Positions 59,683-64,000 of a stretch of DNA of 64,000 nt are shown piece by piece. The translations under genes and the position numbers were made by a program. The DNA lies in contig NZ_LGCI01000014.1 in the NCBI RefSeq assembly GCF_001281525.1, positions 76,940 through 140,939 of the forward strand. Reading direction: 5' to 3'. The DNA is from Lysinibacillus macroides. GTDB lineage: Bacteria; Bacillota; Bacilli; Bacillales_A; Planococcaceae. The stretch's first letter is position 1, and each line of letters starts with the position of its first letter. The notes under the pieces were generated by a model. The model was given only the letters and a program-made list of their open reading frames with translations, searched no databases and was not told where the DNA came from.

Positions 59683-59852
59683 GATACTTTCTCCTTTCTT
59701 TCGGTTGTCTTTTGATATTCATCGAGATTGTCGATAATCAAATCCACAAATAGGTGTAGAAAGTTATTTGCCTTTATTTTTTGTTTATCTTTTTCGCCAA
59801 AAATCAGTTCTTTATAATGGGTGTCGAAGTCAAAGATATAGTTGTTTTGCAA
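59679..59852 (-). CDS. 57-aa protein coupled to the serine recombinase
   Basis: Starts at TTG 59852 behind AAAGGAAG and ends TGA at 59679-59681, overlapping the TTG of recombinase 1. The sequence begins MQNNYIFDFDTHYKELIFGE, is charged, and has a hydrophobic helix (FLHLFVDLIIDNL) in its second half. I know no family. Overlap and ribosome site argue that it is translated. It could be a directionality or regulatory partner of the recombinases, but that is inference. Confidence 0.6.
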   Translation of the reverse strand: MQNNYIFDFDTHYKELIFGEKDKQKIKANNFLHLFVDLIIDNLDEYQKTTERKEKVS

Positions 59853-59919
59853 ATGAATCTTCCTTTCTTTCGGGGTTTTGTTTCGAGGTATTGTTTCGAA
59901 GAGATGTGTAGTAATAGGG

Positions 59920-59936
59920 GTTGTAGCACTTACAAC
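59920..59936. promoter_or_regulatory. Possible operator dyad
   Basis: GTTGTA-GCACT-TACAAC has six-base arms plus one. On the minus strand it lies just after a TATAAT (59946-59941), in the position of an operator for the recombinase operon. The divergent XRE protein is a candidate binder. Confidence 0.35.
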
Positions 59937-60057
59937 TCACATTATAAGAACTTGTAGAAAAAAGTAAATAGCATATGTGTCTGAGGTTTCGTACATTAAA
60001 GCGGTGAAGTATGGTGATGCATGAACGAAGGCTGTAATATCTTCAAAATTATTGCAG

Positions 60058-60085
60058 TTGATATATGGCTAATTGTGGTTATAAT
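60058..60085 (+). promoter_or_regulatory. Promoter before the candidate RNA and XRE gene
   Basis: TTGATA (60058-60063), 16 bases, TATAAT (60080-60085). Confidence 0.55.
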
Positions 60086-60091
60086 ATTAGT

Positions 60092-60198
60092 AAGCACGAT
60101 ATTGCGATAACTGAACTTGAAGTTCAGTACGGCAATAAGTAGATCCATTTGAAGAACCATTCCGCTTTCGAGGCTTCGGATGGTTCTTTCTTTTTTTC
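60092..60198 (+). ncRNA. Candidate small RNA or attenuated leader
   Basis: Following the promoter are a nested hairpin (outer TATTGC/GCAATA, inner perfect ACTGAACTT-G-AAGTTCAGT at 60110-60128) and then a terminator stem AAGAACCAT-CCG / CGG-TGGTTCTT followed by seven T. Together they define a transcript of about 105 bases with no reading frame. It could be an independent small RNA, or a leader controlling the XRE gene by read-through. Confidence 0.4.
60152..60198 (+). terminator. Terminator upstream of the XRE gene
   Basis: AAGAACCATTCCG pairs with CGGATGGTTCTT, followed by seven T after CTTTC. It lies between the promoter at 60058 and the XRE start. Confidence 0.75.
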
Positions 60199-60438
60199 TA
60201 TCTTGTGTTATTAAAACACATCTCCTATCTATGATAATAAGGATCAGTCGATCATAAAACAGGATTTCCGTTTTGGAAAAACGTGAATGAGGAGATGATT
60301 GTTTTTGAAGAAGGAAACACAACAAATGACAGATGATTTTGGCAAAATGTTAAAAAGGTTGAGAGTAGAACAAGGGCTTTCCTTAGTAAGCGTAAAATAA
60401 TGCCCACCTAGTTTTTCAGGTGGGCATTGGTGTATTCT

Positions 60439-62034
60439 TTACTTAACTTTATCAGGAATACGGCATTCCTTTGGAATGGTTTTTGACCACGGAAGGAACT
60501 GATCAAGTGCTTCCTGATCATCTAGATCTATTTGTGGTAATTGTTCAAAAAGATAGTTTAAGTAGCTCATGGGATTTAACCGGTTCTCTTTGGCAGTTTC
60601 TACAATGCTATAGATAATGGCACTGGCAGTTGCACCTCTCATAGATTGGGAAAACAGCCACGATTTTCTCCCCATAACGAATGGTTTAATAGAACGCTCC
60701 GCTCTATTATTATCAATTTCAAGACGCCCATCTTTCATAAAGGTAATAAGTTTAGGCCATTGGTTTAAACTATAGTTAATTGCTTCACCTAGTTTGCTTT
60801 TTGGTGGAACTTGAGGGCGTTTTGATTTTAGCCATGCTAAAAAAGCATCCAACACGGGTTGACTGCGTTTTTGACGTTCTTCTTTCCGTTGTTCTGGGCT
60901 ACAATTTTTGATTTCCTCATCTATCTGTTTCTCAATTTTAAATAATTGATTACAGTATTGGAGTCCTTCAGCCGCTAGAGTTGTAGATTTATCTACATTG
61001 GCAGGCAACGATTTGAGCGTTTCATCGAACTTTCTTCGTGCGTGAGCTAGACATCCAACTAACTCCACATTCTTCAAATCGTGGTATCCTGCATAACCAT
61101 CGACATGAAGGTATCCCGAAAACCCCTTAAGAAATGCCTTTGGGTGCTTACTGTGGCGCGAAGTCTGGTAATCGTATAAAACAATCGGTGTTATGTCACG
61201 GCCAGATCGGTATAACCACATATAGGATTTGGAATTTGCAGCCTTTCCGGGTTCTGCTAAAACTTGAACTGTTGTTTCGTCTGCGTGCAGACGGTCAAGT
61301 TGAAGTAGAAGCTCATGCAAGCGATTGTAAAGCGGTGAGAGCCACTTCATTGAACCATATATTACCCAGTTGGCAATCGTTTGGCGTGATAGAAAGACAC
61401 CAAGTCGTTCAAATTGTTTTTCAATTCGGTACAATGGCATTCCTTCTACGTATTTTTGATTCATGATATATGCCATTGAAGAAGGCGAAGCGAGACTTTT
61501 TGGAAAAACTGCCGCAGGCATTTTAGCTGTGACAATCGGTGTTTCGATTCCTTCACGTTCACATTTACGACAGCTGTAAATATGTTGAATATGCTCCACG
61601 ACTTTCACTTGAGCAGGGATAATCCTTAATTCTCGTCGCGTTTCCGTACTCATTTCATGCACAGTTTCACCGCAACACAAACAGACCTGCTCTTCTTCGG
61701 ATAAACGATAATGAATCGTTTCCGTAGGCAAGTTTTCAAGTTTCGCATCTCGTTGTCCTACATACTTCTTTCGATTATACGTAATCGTTTCAAGCGTAGG
61801 TTCTTCCACTTTTACATCCGCTGTGATTTCAGCTTCATTAAAAAGAGATAGTTCGATTTGATCCGGATTTGTTTTTTCACTAGATGTCCCGAATCTCTTT
61901 TGTTGGCTTAGTCGGAATTGTTCTTCCAACCATTTTACTTTTGCCTCTAGGACTTCTTTTTGTTTTTCTAAATCCGCATTTTTTGCTGCGAGTTCTTCAA
62001 TTGTATCTTGTAGTTCATGCGTATTTTTTTCCAT
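60439..62034 (-). CDS. tnpC: IS66 transposase TnpC
   Basis: A 531-aa DDE transposase. It has an N-terminal coiled coil (about 5-45), a zinc motif (CLCCGE ... CRKCE), and catalytic residues in [21 protein letters not shown] and [18 protein letters not shown]. The C-terminal IS66 domain ends in [12 protein letters not shown]. It is read with tnpB and tnpA. Length is normal. Confidence 0.95.
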   Translation of the reverse strand: MEKNTHELQDTIEELAAKNADLEKQKEVLEAKVKWLEEQFRLSQQKRFGTSSEKTNPDQIELSLFNEAEITADVKVEEPTLETITYNRKKYVGQRDAKLENLPTETIHYRLSEEEQVCLCCGETVHEMSTETRRELRIIPAQVKVVEHIQHIYSCRKCEREGIETPIVTAKMPAAVFPKSLASPSSMAYIMNQKYVEGMPLYRIEKQFERLGVFLSRQTIANWVIYGSMKWLSPLYNRLHELLLQLDRLHADETTVQVLAEPGKAANSKSYMWLYRSGRDITPIVLYDYQTSRHSKHPKAFLKGFSGYLHVDGYAGYHDLKNVELVGCLAHARRKFDETLKSLPANVDKSTTLAAEGLQYCNQLFKIEKQIDEEIKNCSPEQRKEERQKRSQPVLDAFLAWLKSKRPQVPPKSKLGEAINYSLNQWPKLITFMKDGRLEIDNNRAERSIKPFVMGRKSWLFSQSMRGATASAIIYSIVETAKENRLNPMSYLNYLFEQLPQIDLDDQEALDQFLPWSKTIPKECRIPDKVK

Positions 62035-62081
62035 GAAAATAGAATACCATAAAGAGAGGTGACATGGATTGTCAACTCTCT

Positions 62082-62438
62082 TTAAATGATAAATTTTGCA
62101 TCCATTTTTTGATGTGCTTGTTTTTGTTCTAATGGAAGTCCATCAAGCAACCAATTTAATTGGCGAGGACTAATGCATTGAGGGTTGGATGTTTGTTCGT
62201 CTGGCCATTGAAAAATGCCTTTTTCAAGACGGCGATAATACAACCAAAACCCATTATGATCCCAATGGAGAATCTTTAACTTATCTCGTTTGCGATTACA
62301 GAAGACAAATAGATTGGAAGAGAAAGGATCCAGTTGAAAACTCATTTGAACAATCGCTGCCAATCCATCGATCGACTTTCGCAAATCTGTTGAACCCGTC
62401 GCTAAATAGACTCGTTCAATGGGTGTTTTACTTAACAT
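62082..62438 (-). CDS. tnpB: IS66 accessory protein TnpB
   Basis: A 118-aa protein of the IS66 Orf2 family: [40 protein letters not shown] and WLLDGL. It starts at ATG 62438, inside the end of tnpA (11-base overlap). The exact role is unknown, but the family is needed for IS66 transposition. Confidence 0.93.
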   Translation of the reverse strand: MLSKTPIERVYLATGSTDLRKSIDGLAAIVQMSFQLDPFSSNLFVFCNRKRDKLKILHWDHNGFWLYYRRLEKGIFQWPDEQTSNPQCISPRQLNWLLDGLPLEQKQAHQKMDAKFII

Positions 62439-62751
62439 GTGACTGAAGAACCTGAAGCACTTCATTAAAAAGTGCATGATTGAAGCCTTCTTTAATTTCA
62501 ATTGAAACATCTCCTACCTTAACTGTTAAAGTAGATGTTTCTTCAATCGAATTGGATGAATCGATGGCAACCCATTGTGTAAGAGGATAAGCGACGTGAG
62601 TCGGTTCAGTATCCAATCGTTTCATCCAGCTATACATACTTTGGACACCTACTTGATTTTGTTTACACCAAGCTTTTACACTTGGCACTCCACTGGATCT
62701 ACAGGCATCGATGCGTTCTTGCCACATCTGTTTTCGTTCCTCTGGTGACAT
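62428..62751 (-). CDS. tnpA: IS66 accessory protein TnpA
   Basis: A 107-aa helix-turn-helix protein (MSPEERKQMWQERIDACRSS, WCKQNQVGVQSMYSWMKRL) of the IS66 Orf1 family. ATG 62751 is set by TAGGAGG; codons further upstream lie in the terminal region of the element. It probably recognises the element ends. Confidence 0.92.
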   Translation of the reverse strand: MSPEERKQMWQERIDACRSSGVPSVKAWCKQNQVGVQSMYSWMKRLDTEPTHVAYPLTQWVAIDSSNSIEETSTLTVKVGDVSIEIKEGFNHALFNEVLQVLQSHVK

Positions 62752-63387
62752 AAAAAACCTCCTAACAATTGATGTTAATGTGATTATCACAAAACTCGGC
62801 AATTATTAGAAGGTGTGTAGTATTTGGCGCTTACTTTCCTTAAATGATCTCTCAATTAAAACTGGCATCTCAAGTTCGTACATCTATAGGCTTGAGCAAT
62901 CAAAAAGAAAATCTGTGAGCTTTCCCAAGCTTGTGGCACTTTCAGAAGCATTAGGAGTCGAACCATGGGTACTTGCGGGTTCGAGTCTTAACTGGAACAA
63001 AGGCGAGACAATAGGTTTAAAAGAATTATTGTTCAATCACCAGGTACAGCATGACGGGGAAATACTAAGTGCAGAGGTAAAAGAAATACTACTTGAAATC
63101 CTTGAAGCAACCCTCGATGCGGACTGGTCAAAAGAAAGTCTCTTGCAGGAATTGCAGGTGATCGGAGAATTGATCAGCGAATTAAAGGAGATTTAGTTCT
63201 TCGGCGGTAACAGGCTTTCTGTTGCCGTTTACATAAAGAACAGATACAGAATATTAATAATATAAATATAAGTTTCATATAAAACATAGATTTCTGTGGT
63301 ACTGTCAATATTTTTGTGTAAATGACGATTCACCCGTTCAAGGGAACTCATCACCTGGGTATTCAATTGTCCTTGTTCGAAGTGTTG

Positions 63388-63433
63388 ATTTGAGTGTGTA
63401 GGAAAGGGCTAGCCCTTTCCTACACACTCAAAT
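63388..63433. repeat. 46-bp perfect palindrome at the IS256 end
   Basis: ATTTGAGTGTGTAGGAAAGG and its exact complement meet at GGGCT/AGCCC with no loop. It is 20 bases downstream of the transposase stop. It probably includes the element's inverted-repeat end and may terminate transcription, but its perfection over 23 bases per arm is unusual. Confidence 0.85.
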
Positions 63434-63454
63434 TTCGCGCTGGCGCGTCCCGGT

Positions 63455-64000
63455 CTAGTTTGCCGGTTCGTGCAGCTGCTCAAACATTTCTTCTAGCTTT
63501 GCACGGGCCTGATTGAAGCCGATGTGGCAGCGTGTGGCGAAACGTTGATTATAGTCTTCGAACTGCGTCACTAAAAAGCGCTCCAACGATTCTTCGTTCG
63601 GGAACTGTTCCTTGCGCTTTGTATATTTTTTGATTTGCTTATTGAACGACTCGATTAAATTCGTCGAGTAGATGCTTCGCCAAATCGCCTTGGGAAAGCC
63701 GTAAAACGTCAGTAAATACGGGTTTTCGAGTAAGCCTTGTGCGACTTTTTTATACGATGTGCCCCATTTTTCGCAGAACGTCTCGAGCGCTTTTTTCGCT
63801 GCTTCAGCGTTCTTTGCCTGGTGAATCGTTTTAAAATCCTCGCACACTTCCTTGCGATCTTCTACTCGGACTTTATGCATGATATTGCGTGCCACATGGA
63901 CAAGGCACACCTGATATTTTGCCTTTGGAAACACATTAAACACAGCGTCTGCCATGCCTTTTAAGCCGTCTGATACGAATAAAAGTACGTCTTCTACACC
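63455..64000 (-). CDS. IS256-family transposase, C-terminal part (runs off the right edge)
   Basis: 181 codons up to the window edge. Reading from the edge: GVEDVLLFVSDGLKG (with a catalytic Asp), HVARNIMHKVRVEDRKEV, then the signature STNLIESFNKQIKKYTKRK with the catalytic Glu, ending EQLHEPAN. This is the Mutator-like (IS256) family. No stop or frameshift is visible in the part present. The element's other end and its target duplication are outside the window. Confidence 0.93.
   Translation of the reverse strand, partial: GVEDVLLFVSDGLKGMADAVFNVFPKAKYQVCLVHVARNIMHKVRVEDRKEVCEDFKTIHQAKNAEAAKKALETFCEKWGTSYKKVAQGLLENPYLLTFYGFPKAIWRSIYSTNLIESFNKQIKKYTKRKEQFPNEESLERFLVTQFEDYNQRFATRCHIGFNQARAKLEEMFEQLHEPAN

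Larger units (their letters stand above)
59853..60304. other. Divergent control region of the cassette
   Basis: About 450 bases between the leftward recombinase operon and the rightward XRE gene. It holds a dyad (59920-59936), a promoter (60058-60085) and a candidate structured RNA ending in a terminator (60092-60198). Confidence 0.55.
60378..62842 (-). mobile_element. IS66-family element with perfect 8-bp target duplication
   Basis: TTTCCTTA occurs directly before (60378-60385) and after (62835-62842) a 2449-bp element, 60386-62834. Its ends are inverted: GTAAGCGTAAAATA on the left and, complemented, GTAAGCGCCAAATA on the right; GTAAGCG is the usual IS66 tip. It contains tnpA, tnpB and tnpC in order. 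All three are intact. Confidence 0.97.
60305..63196 (+). pseudogene. XRE-family regulator gene split by IS66
   Basis: Joining 60305-60385 to 62843-63196 across the insertion element, with one target copy removed, gives a continuous 144-aa frame: FGKMLKRLRVEQGLSLNDLS, TGISSSYIYRLEQSKRKSVS, ALGVEPWVLAGSS, then an acidic helical tail ending ELISELKEI. This is a Cro/C1-type helix-turn-helix (about 15-70). TTG 60305 is behind GAGGAG. The intact gene would probably control the cassette. As it stands, only 27 codons remain upstream of the insertion, so it is likely inactive. Confidence 0.88.
56432..64000. mobile_element. SCC-like cassette at rlmH (right end not in window)
   Basis: Beginning at the rlmH stop: two large serine recombinases, a 57-aa coupled gene, a candidate RNA, an XRE regulator split by IS66, then an IS256-family element at the edge. 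Position and paired recombinases match the ccr logic of staphylococcal cassettes. No resistance gene is visible. Cargo and the second att site must lie beyond 64000, or the cassette has been deleted at its right side. Confidence 0.7.

Noticed and set aside
62045-62060. ATACCATAAAGAGAGG resembles the rlmH end GTACCATAAATAGAGG
   Set aside because: It lies between tnpB and tnpC inside the intact IS66 element, so it arrived with that element and cannot be the cassette's second att site. A short AT-rich match of this length is also likely by chance.
62813-62842. Start of the XRE downstream fragment inside the IS66 end
   Set aside because: The GTG and first codons belong to the insertion element and its target duplication; the true gene start is at 60305.

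Overview
The window is the replication-origin region of a low-GC, spore-forming Firmicute. Gene content and protein sequences fit Lysinibacillus or a close Planococcaceae relative: YyaC spore protein, Noc, SpoIIIJ, a yybS-gdpP-rplI-dnaB-purA run and the complete walRKHIJ-htrA operon. No species call is possible from sequence reading alone.

Layout. Positions 1-12.3 kb are read leftwards from oriC: dnaA, dnaN, yaaA, recF, gyrB, gyrA, an HD-GYP-like gene, then the 5' end of a 16S rRNA gene that leaves the window at base 1. oriC has two parts: a DnaA-box array upstream of dnaA (11.97-12.28 kb) and a second array with a DnaA-trio-like unwinding region between dnaA and dnaN (10.38-10.53 kb). From 12.3 kb genes read rightwards: rpmH, rnpA, spoIIIJ, jag, mnmE, mnmG, rsmG, noc, parA, parB, then yyaC (leftward), an MscS channel, a DUF951 protein, ychF, rpsF, ssb and rpsR. 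parS sites lie in recF, in parB and (variant) before noc.

From 29.1 to 38.8 kb a composite island separates rpsR from yybS. Three near-identical copies of the last bases of rpsR (29118, 35563, 38802) bound two modules. Module A has a wrecked tyrosine recombinase and a small secreted protein followed by a three-gene ABC-2 transport operon. Module B has a frameshifted cREC-domain gene, an IS231-like element with an 11-bp target duplication, and a lipoprotein gene. The core resumes with yybS, gdpP, rplI, dnaB, purA (behind a paired PurBox), a YitT protein, an M23/LysM/G5 peptidase, walR-walK-yycH-yycI-walJ-htrA, a CxxH/CxxC protein and rlmH.

At the 3' end of rlmH, the attachment site used by staphylococcal SCC elements, lies a cassette with a 57-aa gene translationally coupled to a large serine recombinase, then a second large serine recombinase whose reading frame runs into rlmH antisense. 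Upstream of them are a structured candidate RNA and a divergent XRE regulator gene split by an IS66 element with a perfect 8-bp target duplication. A partial IS256-family element reaches the right edge. The cassette's far end is not visible.

The strongest leads are the rlmH-anchored ccr-like cassette with its junction-spanning recombinase, the tandem rpsR-3'-end islands, and the secreted-protein/ABC locus. DnaA-box clusters before mnmE and before rlmH, the parS sites, a Noc-type site and the PurBox pair give a fairly full picture of origin-proximal regulatory DNA.
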